Shown piece after piece: positions 17,151 through 26,266 of a DNA stretch of 64,000 bases; the stretch's first letter is position 1, and the number at the start of each line of letters is the position of its first letter. The notes beneath the pieces are model-generated. The model did no database searches. It was not told where the DNA came from and was given only the letters and a program-made list of their open reading frames with translations. The DNA is from JBAOHV01 sp963714875. Lineage in GTDB: Bacteria > Actinomycetota > Acidimicrobiia > Acidimicrobiales > Microtrichaceae. A program made the position numbers and the translations under genes. The DNA is taken from assembly GCA_963714875.1 (NCBI GenBank), contig CAVQQI010000011.1, positions 1,426,001-1,490,000 of the forward strand, given 5' to 3'.

Positions 17151-18584
17151 TCAGGCGCGGGTTCGGTACTGGGCCCGGGCGCCGACGGCGTCCTTGTTGA
17201 GACGCTTCGACAGGTGCAACCCCTCGAGGACCAGCTCGACCGCCGAGGCGACCGCGGCGGGCGACGGCGACTCGCCGGCGAGCTCGGCGACGGGCACCTT
17301 CAACGACGGCACGTCCTCGACGATCGTCGAGTAGTCCGCTGCCGGAACATCCTCGCCGGTCTCGATCGGGCCGCGCTCCTCGAGCGCCGTGACGACCGCC
17401 ACCAGGTGCTCGGGGCTGACCCGCTCGCGGAACACCGTGAGGATCGCGCTGCGCACCAGGTGGTCGAGGATCTGCCCCTCGCGCCCGTCCTCCAGCGTCT
17501 CGATCTCGATCTTGCCCGCGGTCGATGCCGGCAGCGCCTCCAGGTCGCACACCCGGGGCACCACCTCGTCCTCGCCGGCGAGCAGCGTGCGACGTGCAGC
17601 GTTCGCGACCATGACCTCGTAGTTCGACACCGACAGCCGGACCGACACACCCGAGCGCTGCGAGATGTGAGGGCTCTCGCGGGCCGACTGGGACAGGGTC
17701 GCGACGATGTCGGCCATGTGGTCGGGGACCGCCACCGTGATGCCGTCGGCGGTGAAGGGCTCGGCCTCCTGTTCGATGATGCGGACCTCGGTCCCGACAT
17801 CGAGCGGGTAGTGGGTGCGCACCTGCGAGCCGAAGCGGTCCTTGAGCGGGGTGATGAGCCGCCCGCGGTTGGTGTAGTCCTCGGGGTTCGCCGACGCGAC
17901 GAGCATCAGGTCGAGCGGCAGGTGGATCTTGTAGCCCCGGACCTGGATGTCGCGCTCCTCGAGCACGTTGAGCAGGCCGACCTGGATGCGCTCGGCCAGA
18001 TCGGGCAGCTCGTTGATGGCGAAGATGCCACGGTTGGTGCGGGGCACGAGGCCGAAGTGCAGGGTCTCCAGGTCCGACAGGTGACGTCCCTCGGCGACCT
18101 TGATCGGATCGACCTCGCCGATGAGGTCCGCGATGGCGGTGTCCGGCGTGGCGAGCTTCTCGCCGTAGCGCAGCGAGCGGTGCACCCAGTCGATCGGGGT
18201 GTCCTCACCCAGCTCCGCGACGAGCGCCAGCGCATGCGGCGAGACCGGGGCGTAGGGATCGTCGTTGATCTCGGATCCGGCGACGATCGGCATCCACTCG
18301 TCGAGCAGGTCGACCAGCGAGCGGATCATCCGGGTCTTCGCCTGACCCCGCTCACCCAGGAAGATCACGTCGTGGCCCGCCAGGAGCGCGTTCTCCAGCT
18401 GGGGGAACACGGTGTCCTCGTAGCCCATCACCTCCGGGAACAGCTGCTCACCGGCACGGATCCGGGCGGTCGCGTTGCGGCGGATCTCGGCCTTCACCGA
18501 CGACGACACCCACCCGGAGCCACGCAGCTCGCCGAGCGTGGACGGCAGGGTCGTGGGCGGCGAGGGGATCGTCGGTTGCGACAT
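17151..18584 (-). CDS. ChlI/MoxR-like AAA+ ATPase
   Basis: 477-residue ATPase related to magnesium-chelatase ChlI and MoxR chaperones. The Walker A loop is GERGQAKT, with Ala where the usual motif has Gly before Lys. Walker B is IFAINELPD, and sensor 1 is ASANPEDYTNRGR. The C-terminal part contains a helical lid and the arginine-finger-type stretch SQRSGVSVRLS. Together with the downstream VWA gene it probably forms a remodelling machine. The start MSQPTIPSPPT at 18584 leaves a 96-bp gap to the transglutaminase gene. Confidence 0.83.
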   Translation of the reverse strand: MSQPTIPSPPTTLPSTLGELRGSGWVSSSVKAEIRRNATARIRAGEQLFPEVMGYEDTVFPQLENALLAGHDVIFLGERGQAKTRMIRSLVDLLDEWMPIVAGSEINDDPYAPVSPHALALVAELGEDTPIDWVHRSLRYGEKLATPDTAIADLIGEVDPIKVAEGRHLSDLETLHFGLVPRTNRGIFAINELPDLAERIQVGLLNVLEERDIQVRGYKIHLPLDLMLVASANPEDYTNRGRLITPLKDRFGSQVRTHYPLDVGTEVRIIEQEAEPFTADGITVAVPDHMADIVATLSQSARESPHISQRSGVSVRLSVSNYEVMVANAARRTLLAGEDEVVPRVCDLEALPASTAGKIEIETLEDGREGQILDHLVRSAILTVFRERVSPEHLVAVVTALEERGPIETGEDVPAADYSTIVEDVPSLKVPVAELAGESPSPAAVASAVELVLEGLHLSKRLNKDAVGARAQYRTRA

Positions 18585-18680
18585 GCGCGCAGGCTACCCG
18601 TGCCCGATCAGGCGGCGTGTTCGCGCAGACGGCCCCTGATGGCTCCCGGTGTCCGTCGTGGCGCCATCGCCCCGAGCGGC

Positions 18681-19682
18681 CTACTGCTGCTGCTGTTGCT
18701 GTTGCTGGCGCTGCGCGTCCCGGAGGGAGTGCGTCGACGCGATCGGCGGGGCCGAGAACACTCCGGGGGCGACGACGTGTTGATCACGGGTCGGCGGCGA
18801 GGGCTGACGCCACGTCTCGCCGGCCGCGACCCGACGGATCTCGACCCACGGCTGGACCTTCGACTCTGCCTTGCCCAGGAACACACCGCGCTGCGGTTGC
18901 ACGTCGTCGTAGGAGCGCCCGTGACCGATGGTGACGTGCCGTTCGCCCACGACCTGGCTGTTGGTCGGGTCCAGGGCGAGCCATCCCCACCCGGGTATCG
19001 CTGCTTCGAACCACGCGTGGGTCTGCACGACCACGGCCTCCGCACCTGGTTCCAGCCCTGCGGCGTCGTGGTCGGTGAACAGGTAGCCAGAGACGTAGCG
19101 GGCGGGGATGCCCAGCGAGCGGCACATCGCGACCGCCAGGTGCGCGTAGTCCTGGCACACCCCCGCTCCCCCCGACAGGACCTCCTCGGGCGGGGTGCCC
19201 ACCTCTGTCGCGTCGACCTCGTAGGACAGCGTCGAGCCGACGAAGCGGTGCACCGAGAGCACCACGCCCACCACGTCGGGGCCGGCGAGCTCGCACTGGC
19301 GCAGCGCAGCGGCGCGCACACCCGGACCCGCCTCGGTGTGGCCGTCGACCGAGAGGTACTCGATGTGGTCGTCGATGAACCCCGGGATCGACAGGGCCTC
19401 CAACCGGGGTGCTGCGGTCGGCAGCGGACGGGGCCGGGTCTCGACCGATGAGTCGGCGACGACCTCCATCGAGTCGTGGGGACGCCGGATCCCGAACGAA
19501 TCGACCCTGGTCCCCCAGTAGTCGACGTGGCTGAACACCCTGGCCGCGGGCGTGACGCTGAAGCGGTAGTCCAACAGCCGCTGGCAGTCGTCGGTGACGG
19601 GGCAGGCCCGCACCTCGTTCTGGGACTCGACGATCTCCGCGGAGTAGGTGAACAGCGTCCGGTTGGAGATCTCGAACCTCAC
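18681..19682 (-). CDS. Transglutaminase-like Cys protease-fold protein with poly-Gln tail
   Basis: 333-residue protein with an N-terminal beta-rich domain (bacterial transglutaminase-like N region) and a transglutaminase core. The catalytic Cys is in GAGVCQDYAHLAVAM, His in QTHAWFEA, and Asp in WLALDPTN. The GTG at 19682 overlaps the alpha-E gene stop (GTGA). The last eight residues are all Gln, encoded by alternating CAG and CAA codons. It belongs to the conserved triad with alpha-E and circularly permuted ATP-grasp proteins, whose biochemical product is not established. Hydrolase, ligase or cross-linking activity are all possible. Confidence 0.87.
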   Translation of the reverse strand: MRFEISNRTLFTYSAEIVESQNEVRACPVTDDCQRLLDYRFSVTPAARVFSHVDYWGTRVDSFGIRRPHDSMEVVADSSVETRPRPLPTAAPRLEALSIPGFIDDHIEYLSVDGHTEAGPGVRAAALRQCELAGPDVVGVVLSVHRFVGSTLSYEVDATEVGTPPEEVLSGGAGVCQDYAHLAVAMCRSLGIPARYVSGYLFTDHDAAGLEPGAEAVVVQTHAWFEAAIPGWGWLALDPTNSQVVGERHVTIGHGRSYDDVQPQRGVFLGKAESKVQPWVEIRRVAAGETWRQPSPPTRDQHVVAPGVFSAPPIASTHSLRDAQRQQQQQQQQ

Positions 19683-20689
19683 CTGGTCACCAGCCTGCTC
19701 GTCGGCTCCGCCCCCGGGATGACGGGCTCGCCCGGCAGCAGCGACAGCGAGCGAAGGTCCAGATCGACCCGGTACGAGAAGCACTCCGCCGCGACGGCGG
19801 TGGCGACGTCGCTGATCTGGGACTCGACCACGCCCAGCACGTCGTCGAACCTGCCGGCCGCGAGCTCGACGGCGTCGGCGAACTCGAGCTCGGCACGCAC
19901 CCGCCCCAGGAGTCGGAGCCCCACCGAACGCGCGCCGGTCGGACGGTCGCTGAGCCCGCCGAGGATCTCCTCGGCCTGACGCAACGAGAACAGCACGCTG
20001 CGCGGCAACGTCGGCGACAGCAGCAGCAGTTCGATCATCGCCGCGGCGGAATACCCCCGGTACTGACGTCGGTACGCCTGCAGCGCCGAGGCCGAGCGCA
20101 GGGTCGCCGCCCACTCGTGCACGGCGTCGGGCTGGTGGCGCGGGTGGCGGACCCGCAACGTGCGGACGCTCATCTCGGCCCGCTCCAGCAGCAGCCCCAG
20201 CATGAAGAAGCGCCAGGCGTCCTCACGCGACCACGACTCCATCGCGCACCCCATCACACCCTGGATCCCCGACCGCACGAATCCGTAGAGCTCGAAGGGC
20301 TGCACGGCCAGGTCGTCGGCCAGATCGCGGGCGCCCAGGTTGAGGTGCAGCGAGTTGAGCGACTCCCACAGCTCGAGGGCGAGGTGGTCGCGGACCCCCC
20401 GGGCGTTGTCACGGGCCTGGGCGATCGAGGCCACGATCGCCCCGGGGTTGTCACTGCCCATCACCAGGAACTCCGACACCGGCGCCGCGGTGCGCGGGTA
20501 GCCGGTCTCGATGTAGTCGGCCTCGAGTCCCACCGACACGAGCAGGTCCGACCAGGCCTCCACCTCCTCGGCCGGGGTCACCTCCAGCAACCGGTGGTAG
20601 GTCACGTCGAGCTGGCGTGCGGTGCTCTCGGCGCGCTCCAGGTAGCGGCCACACCAGAACAGGTACTCCGCGGTCCGCGCCAACATCAC
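19679..20689 (-). CDS. Alpha-E domain protein (DUF403)
   Basis: 336-residue, mostly helical protein of the alpha-E family. The start (MMLARTAEYLFWCGRYLERAE, read in two parts) and the NARGVRDHLALELWESLN segment are typical. It has no recognised catalytic residues and is thought to assist the ATP-grasp partner, with which it overlaps by 4 bases (ATGA). It overlaps the transglutaminase gene at the other end, so the three genes are translationally coupled. Confidence 0.88.
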   Translation of the reverse strand: MMLARTAEYLFWCGRYLERAESTARQLDVTYHRLLEVTPAEEVEAWSDLLVSVGLEADYIETGYPRTAAPVSEFLVMGSDNPGAIVASIAQARDNARGVRDHLALELWESLNSLHLNLGARDLADDLAVQPFELYGFVRSGIQGVMGCAMESWSREDAWRFFMLGLLLERAEMSVRTLRVRHPRHQPDAVHEWAATLRSASALQAYRRQYRGYSAAAMIELLLLSPTLPRSVLFSLRQAEEILGGLSDRPTGARSVGLRLLGRVRAELEFADAVELAAGRFDDVLGVVESQISDVATAVAAECFSYRVDLDLRSLSLLPGEPVIPGAEPTSRLVTR

Positions 20690-22299
20690 GTCCCCTCCCC
20701 CACCGCGCCCGCGGTCATCACCATCGAGGTGATGTCCACGGTCCCGGTCGCCGGTTCGATGTCGAGCAGGTCCTCGTCGAGGTCGGCGCCGTCGGCGGCG
20801 TGGGGATCGTCGCGACCGACCTCGGCAGCGGGCACCGGAGCCGGTGCCAGCACCCAGGTGTCCTTCGCCCCTCCGCCCTGGGACGAGTTGACCACCAGCG
20901 ACCCCTTGCGCATCGCCACGCGGGTCAGCCCGCCGGGGACCACCTCCACGCGTTCGCCGGACAGCACGAAGGGCCGCAGGTCGACGTGGCGTCCCTCGAA
21001 GTGCTCGTCGATCAGCGCAGGGTGACGCGACAGCGCCACGACCTCCTGGGCGATGTAGTTGCGCGGATCGGCCACGATCGCGGCGCGGGCCTCCTCGAGC
21101 TCGGCTTCGGTGGCGTGCGGACCGATCACCAACCCGTAGCCCCCCGCCTCGCCGACCGGTTTCACGACCAACTCGTCGAGGCGGGACAGCACCTCGGCGC
21201 GCTGCTCCTCGTCCCAGAGAAGATACGTCGTGACGTTGGGCAGGATCGGCTCCTCGCCCAGGTAGTAGCGGATCATGTCCGGGACGAAGGCGTAGACGGC
21301 CTTGTCGTCGGCGACACCGTTGCCGACAGCGTTCGCGATCGTGACGTTGCCCGCCCGAGCCGCCGCCATCAGCCCCGGGACACCGAGCGAGGAGTCGGGC
21401 CGGAACACGACCGGGTCGAGGTACTGATCGTCCACCCGCCGGTAGATGACGTCGACCCGCTGGAGCCCTGCGGTGGTCCGCATGGACACGACGTGGTCAT
21501 CGACGACCAGATCCCGCCCCTCGACGAGCTCGACGCCCATCTCGGTGGCCAGGAAGGCGTGCTCGAAGTACGCCGAGTTGAACATGCCCGGGGTGAGCAC
21601 GACCACGGTCGGCGAGTCCCCGCCCGACGGTGGACTCGCCCGCCGCAGGGCATCCAACAGCTTGCGGCCGTAGCCGTCCACGCGACGCACACGCTCACCG
21701 GCGAACAGCTGCGGCAACACCCGGGTCAGCGCCGCCCGACTCTCGATGACGTAGGACACCCCGCTGGGGCTCCGCAGGTTGTCCTCCAGCACCCGGTACT
21801 CGCCCCGGGCGTCGCGGATCACATCGATCCCCGCGACCAGGCAGCGCGCACCGACCGGGACCGGCACGCCGAACGCCTCCTGGGTGAACCCCTCCGAGCT
21901 CAGCACCAACCAGCGCGGGACCACACCGTCGTGGACGATCTCCATCCCGCCGACGTACAGGTCATCGAGGAACCGGTTGAGCGCCGTGACCCGTTGGACC
22001 AGACCACGTTCGAGGTGCGCCCACTCGTCGCTCGGGATGATCCGGGGCACCAGGTCCATCGGAAAGGTGCGCTCGATGCCCACTCCGGACTCGTCCTCCT
22101 CGTCGTCGTACACGGTGAAGGTGATGCCCTGGGTCCGGAATGCCGCGGTGCGGCGACGCTCGGCCCGCGCCAGGTCCTCGGGGGTCAACATGCCCAACGC
22201 ATCGACGAGACGCCGGTAGTGCGGGCGAACCGAGCCGTCGTCGTCGATCACCTCGTCGTGGAACCCGTCAGTGGTGTACTCGTCGAACCAGTTGCCCAC
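20686..22299 (-). CDS. Circularly permuted ATP-grasp protein (DUF404/DUF407)
   Basis: Predicted peptide or amide ligase of about 537 residues with the circularly permuted ATP-grasp fold. Diagnostic segments are RPHYRRLVDALG, LYVGGMEIVHDGVVP, GIDVIRDARGEYRVLEDN, LTPGMFNSAYFEH and VVNSSQGGGAKDTWVL. The GTG at 22299 (VGNWFDEYTTDGFHDE) is chosen because homologues begin close to the F-DEY motif; the frame is open to 22356. First gene of the triad; the likely promoter lies in the repeat-bearing gap before prmA. Confidence 0.87.
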   Translation of the reverse strand: MGNWFDEYTTDGFHDEVIDDDGSVRPHYRRLVDALGMLTPEDLARAERRRTAAFRTQGITFTVYDDEEDESGVGIERTFPMDLVPRIIPSDEWAHLERGLVQRVTALNRFLDDLYVGGMEIVHDGVVPRWLVLSSEGFTQEAFGVPVPVGARCLVAGIDVIRDARGEYRVLEDNLRSPSGVSYVIESRAALTRVLPQLFAGERVRRVDGYGRKLLDALRRASPPSGGDSPTVVVLTPGMFNSAYFEHAFLATEMGVELVEGRDLVVDDHVVSMRTTAGLQRVDVIYRRVDDQYLDPVVFRPDSSLGVPGLMAAARAGNVTIANAVGNGVADDKAVYAFVPDMIRYYLGEEPILPNVTTYLLWDEEQRAEVLSRLDELVVKPVGEAGGYGLVIGPHATEAELEEARAAIVADPRNYIAQEVVALSRHPALIDEHFEGRHVDLRPFVLSGERVEVVPGGLTRVAMRKGSLVVNSSQGGGAKDTWVLAPAPVPAAEVGRDDPHAADGADLDEDLLDIEPATGTVDITSMVMTAGAVGEGT

Positions 22300-22350
22300 C
22301 GCGGCGACGGTACGGCCGCGCACCCCGCGGCGAAAGGTCGCGGAGCCCGG

Positions 22351-22413
22351 GTTCACACGGCGTTCACGAAACGGGGGGTGTTCACGAAACCGGGCTGATC
22401 ACGAAACGGAGGG
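22351..22413. repeat. Degenerate GTTCACGAAAC tandem repeat
   Basis: Direct units read GTTCACACGGC (22351), GTTCACGAAAC (22362), GTTCACGAAAC (22380) and GATCACGAAAC (22397), with G-rich spacers of 6-7 bases in the later part. The first two cores are exactly 11 bp apart. The array fills the gap between prmA and the ATP-grasp gene, 52-114 bp upstream of the latter, so it may hold operators for that operon. Confidence 0.6.
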
Positions 22414-22415
22414 AT

Positions 22416-23363
22416 TCACCAGACCGGGGCGTCGCCTGTCGTCGGGGCCGAGCCGTCGCCGCGCAGCACCGCCGCCACCCACCCGTCGTCTCGATGCACT
22501 GCCTGCACCGACATCACGCCCCTACATCCCAGCGCAGCGACCGCCCGGTCGAGCTGGTGCTCGAGCAGCCCTCCCACGACGATCGCCCCGCCCCTGGCGG
22601 TGTGGGCGGCCAACTCCGGAGCGAGCTCTTCGACGACCGGGAGCAGCAGGTTGGCGAGCACCAGGTCGAAGGTGCCCTCGACCGAGTCCAGCGGTGTCGG
22701 GGCGACACGGGCCCGGCCGGACACACCGTTGAGTTCCGCAGCGCTGGTCGTGGCGATGACCGCCGCGGGGTCGATGTCGATCGCGGTCAGCGTGCTCTCG
22801 CCGAGCAGCAGTGCAGCAATTCCCAGCACCCCGGTGCCGCAGCCGACGTCCAGCACCCGCGTCGCCGAGGGCGCCAGCGGTTCGAGCACCGCCAGGCACG
22901 CTCGGGTACTGGGGTGGCTGCCGGCGCCGAACGAGGGGCCGGGGTCGAGCACCACCTCGATGCGTCCGGCCGCACCGGACACATCGGATCGGGGCGACGG
23001 GACCCAGTGGGGTCGGACCAGCAGTCGCTGTCCACACGGCCACGCACGAGCGCTGCGGTGCCACGCGGTGTCCCAACCTGGTTCCTGATCCAGGACACGC
23101 ACCCCCAGCACGCCCTCGAATCCGGCTGCGACCACCCCGTTCGCATCGAGCACGTCGGCGGGGTCGACGTCGGCGACGAGCACCACGGTGCGGTCGCGGT
23201 CGACTGCGGGCGCTGCGTCGTCGGCGCCGGGGAGCTCGCTGACCGCGGATGCTCCGAGCGTGAACAGACGATCCGCGAGCAGTTCCGCCTCGGCGCTGCG
23301 CACCACGAACTCCATCGGGGCAGCGGACCGACGGCGTCGACCGGCGGCCGACGGATCGGTCAC
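22416..23363 (-). CDS. prmA: Ribosomal protein L11 methyltransferase family (PrmA)
   Basis: S-adenosylmethionine-dependent methyltransferase of about 315 residues. It has the pre-core DPGPSFGAGSHPSTRACL motif, motif I VLDVGCGTGVLGIAA, acidic IDIDPAAV and the catalytic-loop-like LVLANLLLPVV. These fit PrmA, which methylates ribosomal protein L11. The exact start is uncertain: GTG at 23363 has a weak GGGAAG site, while the ATG at 23315 lies nearer to where homologues begin. Divergent from sdhC. Confidence 0.8.
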   Translation of the reverse strand: MTDPSAAGRRRRSAAPMEFVVRSAEAELLADRLFTLGASAVSELPGADDAAPAVDRDRTVVLVADVDPADVLDANGVVAAGFEGVLGVRVLDQEPGWDTAWHRSARAWPCGQRLLVRPHWVPSPRSDVSGAAGRIEVVLDPGPSFGAGSHPSTRACLAVLEPLAPSATRVLDVGCGTGVLGIAALLLGESTLTAIDIDPAAVIATTSAAELNGVSGRARVAPTPLDSVEGTFDLVLANLLLPVVEELAPELAAHTARGGAIVVGGLLEHQLDRAVAALGCRGVMSVQAVHRDDGWVAAVLRGDGSAPTTGDAPVW

Positions 23364-23470
23364 GGTCTTCCCGGGCGCACCAGCACGCTGCGCAGCGTAC
23401 GCGCGGTGGTTGGTCCACCCCCTGCGCATCGCACTAGCTTCGGCCCCACAGTGCTCCACGGAGGAGATGC

Positions 23471-24220
23471 ATGACCGCAGCGATCGAGCGTCGGCCCGGG
23501 GCCGATGCCCCGCAGGTGAACCCCAGCCGCAAGAAGTCGAAGTTCTGGCCGGCCGAGTTCTACTCGACCGCGGTCGGCAAGAAGTGGGTCATGGCACTCA
23601 CCGGCGTCGGGCTGATGGGTTTCGTGTTCGTCCACATGGTGGGCAACCTGAAGATGTTCCTCGGCCGCACCGAGTTCGACTACTACGCCGAGAGCCTGCG
23701 CACGCTGCTCTATCCGATCCTGCCGCACCACGTCGTGCTGTGGGGTTTCCGCATCGGCCTGATCGCCATGTTCGCCTTCCACATCCACTCGGCGTTCACC
23801 CTGACCCGGATGAACCACCGGGCACGGCCCATCAAGTACCAGTCCTCCCGCGACTACATCGCAGTCAGCTTCGCGTCGCGCACCATGCGCTGGACCGGGA
23901 TCATCATCGGCCTCTACATCCTGTTCCACCTGGCCGACCTGACATGGGGCTTCGCCAACCCGGACTTCGTGCGTGGTGCGGCCTACGACAACCTCGTGGC
24001 CAGCTTCGAGCGGTGGCCCGTCGCGCTCATCTACGTCGCGGCCAACATCGCCCTGGGCATCCACCTGTTCCACGGCGGCTGGTCGATGTTCCAGTCCCTC
24101 GGGATGAACAGCCCCCGCTACAACAACGCCCGCCGCATCTTCGCCGCAGGGTTCGCCGTCACGGTCGCCGGCATCAACTGCGTGTTCCCCATCGCGGTGC
24201 TCGCCGGCGTGGTGTCCTGA
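23471..24220 (+). CDS. sdhC: Succinate dehydrogenase cytochrome b subunit
   Basis: Single-polypeptide membrane anchor of 249 residues and about five membrane helices, of the dihaem b558 type used by menaquinone-linked enzymes. Candidate haem-ligand His residues lie in FVHMVGNL, LPHHVVL, FHIHSAF and LFHLADL, and near LFHGGWSM. The absence of a separate sdhD fits this class. GGAGG lies 6 bp before the ATG at 23471. First gene of sdhCAB. Confidence 0.92.
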   Translation: MTAAIERRPGADAPQVNPSRKKSKFWPAEFYSTAVGKKWVMALTGVGLMGFVFVHMVGNLKMFLGRTEFDYYAESLRTLLYPILPHHVVLWGFRIGLIAMFAFHIHSAFTLTRMNHRARPIKYQSSRDYIAVSFASRTMRWTGIIIGLYILFHLADLTWGFANPDFVRGAAYDNLVASFERWPVALIYVAANIALGIHLFHGGWSMFQSLGMNSPRYNNARRIFAAGFAVTVAGINCVFPIAVLAGVVS

Positions 24221-24311
24221 CCGGTCGAACGACCTGCTCGCGGCGCATCCTGTACCTGCACCCGAACACACCGAACTCCCCCATCGACCCACGACGACCA
24301 GGAGCCCCACC

Positions 24312-26240
24312 GTGGCACTGACGCTCGATTCCAAGATCCCCGCCGGCCCCCTGGCCGACAAGTGGAACAACCACAAGTTCGACCTGAAGCTGGTCAACCC
24401 GAGCAACCGTCGCAAGTTCGACGTGATCGTCGTCGGCTCGGGCCTGGCCGGCGCTGGCGCTGCGGCGTCACTCGGCGAAGCCGGGTACAACGTGAAGGTC
24501 TTCACCTATCACGACTCGCCTCGGCGGGCGCACTCGATCGCGGCGCAGGGCGGCATCAACGCAGCGAAGAACTACAAGAACGACGGCGACAGCGTCTACC
24601 GCCTCTTCTACGACACGGTGAAGGGCGGCGACTACCGCGCACGTGAGGGCAACGTGCACCGCCTCGCCGAGGTCTCCAGCAACATCATCGACCAGGCCAC
24701 CGCCCAGGGCGTGCCGTTCGCCCGTGAGTACGGCGGTCTGCTCGACAACCGCTCGTTCGGCGGCGCACAGGTCGCCCGCACCTTCTACGCACGGGGCCAG
24801 ACCGGCCAGCAGCTGCTGCTGGGCGCCTACCAGGCCATGGCCCGCCAGATCCATCTGGGATCGGTGCAGCTCTACAACCGCATGGACGTCCAGGACGTCG
24901 TCGTGCACGACGGCCGCGCCCAGGGCATCGTCGCCCGCGACCTGCTCACCGGAGAGATGTCGGCCCACTCCGCGCACGCCGTGCTGCTGTGCACCGGCGG
25001 CTACGGCAACGTCTACTTCCTGTCGACCAACGCCAAGGCGTGCAACGTCACCGCCACCTGGCGTGCACACAAGAAGGGCGCTGCGTTCGCCAACCCCTGC
25101 TACACGCAGATCCACCCCACCTGCATCCCGCCGGCGGATGAGTTCCAGTCGAAGCTGACGCTGATGTCGGAGTCGCTGCGCAACGACGGGCGCATCTGGG
25201 CCCCCGTCGAGTTCGACGAGCAGCGCGCACCGGGCGACATCCCCGAGGACGCCCGTGACTACTTCCTGGAGCGCAAGTACCCCGCGTTCGGCAACCTGGT
25301 CCCCCGCGACGTCGCCTCACGCAACGCGAAGACCGTCGTCGACGAGGGCCGCGGCGTCGGCCCGCTCCGCAACGGCGTCTACCTGGACTTCGCCGACGCG
25401 ATCGAGCGGTTCGGCGCAGAGACGATCAAGGCCCGCTACGGGAACCTGTTCGACATGTACGAGCGCATCACGGGCGAGAACCCGTACGCCGTCCCGATGC
25501 GGATCTACCCCGCCACCCACTACACGATGGGTGGGCTGTGGGTGGACTACAACCTGCAGACCACGATCCCCGGTCTGTTCGCCCTGGGCGAGGCCAACTT
25601 CAGCGACCACGGCGCCAACCGACTGGGCGCCTCGGCACTGATGCAGGGACTGGCCGACGGCTACTTCGTGGCACCCGAGACCGTCCCCGGCTACCTGGCC
25701 GACCTGCTGGGCACCGACGCCCTGCCCACCTCGCACGAGGCGTTCACCACCTCGCTCGACGAGTGTCGGTCGCGCGCCGACCAGCTGCTCGCGATCAAGG
25801 GCACCCACTCGGTGGACCACTACCACCGCGAGCTGGGCAAGTTGGTCTGGGACTACTGCGGCATGGCCCGCAACCGCACGGGGCTGGAGAAGGCCCTCTC
25901 GGAGATCCCCGCGCTGCGCGAGGAGTTCTGGACCGACGTCAAGGTGCTCGGTGACGGCATGAGCTACAACCAGTCGCTCGAGAAGGCGTTGCGCGTCGCG
26001 GACTTCATGGAGTTCGCCGAGCTCAAGGTGCGAGACGCACTGCACCGCGAGGAGTCCTGCGGCGGCCACTTCCGTGAGGAGCACCAGACCGAGGAGGGCG
26101 AGGCGAAGCGCGACGACGAGAACTTCGCCTACGTCGCGGCCTGGGAGTACGGCGGGCCCGACATCCAGAACGACGCGGTGCTCAACAAGGAGCCACTCGT
26201 GTTCGAGAACGTCCAGTTGACCCAGCGCAGCTACAAGTAG
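24312..26240 (+). CDS. sdhA: Succinate dehydrogenase flavoprotein subunit
   Basis: Catalytic subunit of 642 residues that oxidises succinate to fumarate. The N-terminal FAD-binding motif is VVGSGLAGAGAAASLGEAGY. The flavin-linking His is in RAHSIAAQGGINAAKNY. Active-site and FAD segments include THYTMGGLWVD and HGANRLGASALMQG. The C-terminal helical domain is complete. An upstream gap of 91 bp separates it from sdhC; GAGCCCCACC precedes the GTG start. Confidence 0.95.
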   Translation: MALTLDSKIPAGPLADKWNNHKFDLKLVNPSNRRKFDVIVVGSGLAGAGAAASLGEAGYNVKVFTYHDSPRRAHSIAAQGGINAAKNYKNDGDSVYRLFYDTVKGGDYRAREGNVHRLAEVSSNIIDQATAQGVPFAREYGGLLDNRSFGGAQVARTFYARGQTGQQLLLGAYQAMARQIHLGSVQLYNRMDVQDVVVHDGRAQGIVARDLLTGEMSAHSAHAVLLCTGGYGNVYFLSTNAKACNVTATWRAHKKGAAFANPCYTQIHPTCIPPADEFQSKLTLMSESLRNDGRIWAPVEFDEQRAPGDIPEDARDYFLERKYPAFGNLVPRDVASRNAKTVVDEGRGVGPLRNGVYLDFADAIERFGAETIKARYGNLFDMYERITGENPYAVPMRIYPATHYTMGGLWVDYNLQTTIPGLFALGEANFSDHGANRLGASALMQGLADGYFVAPETVPGYLADLLGTDALPTSHEAFTTSLDECRSRADQLLAIKGTHSVDHYHRELGKLVWDYCGMARNRTGLEKALSEIPALREEFWTDVKVLGDGMSYNQSLEKALRVADFMEFAELKVRDALHREESCGGHFREEHQTEEGEAKRDDENFAYVAAWEYGGPDIQNDAVLNKEPLVFENVQLTQRSYK

Positions 26241-26266
26241 CGGCGAGCTCGGAGAAGGAACTCCCC

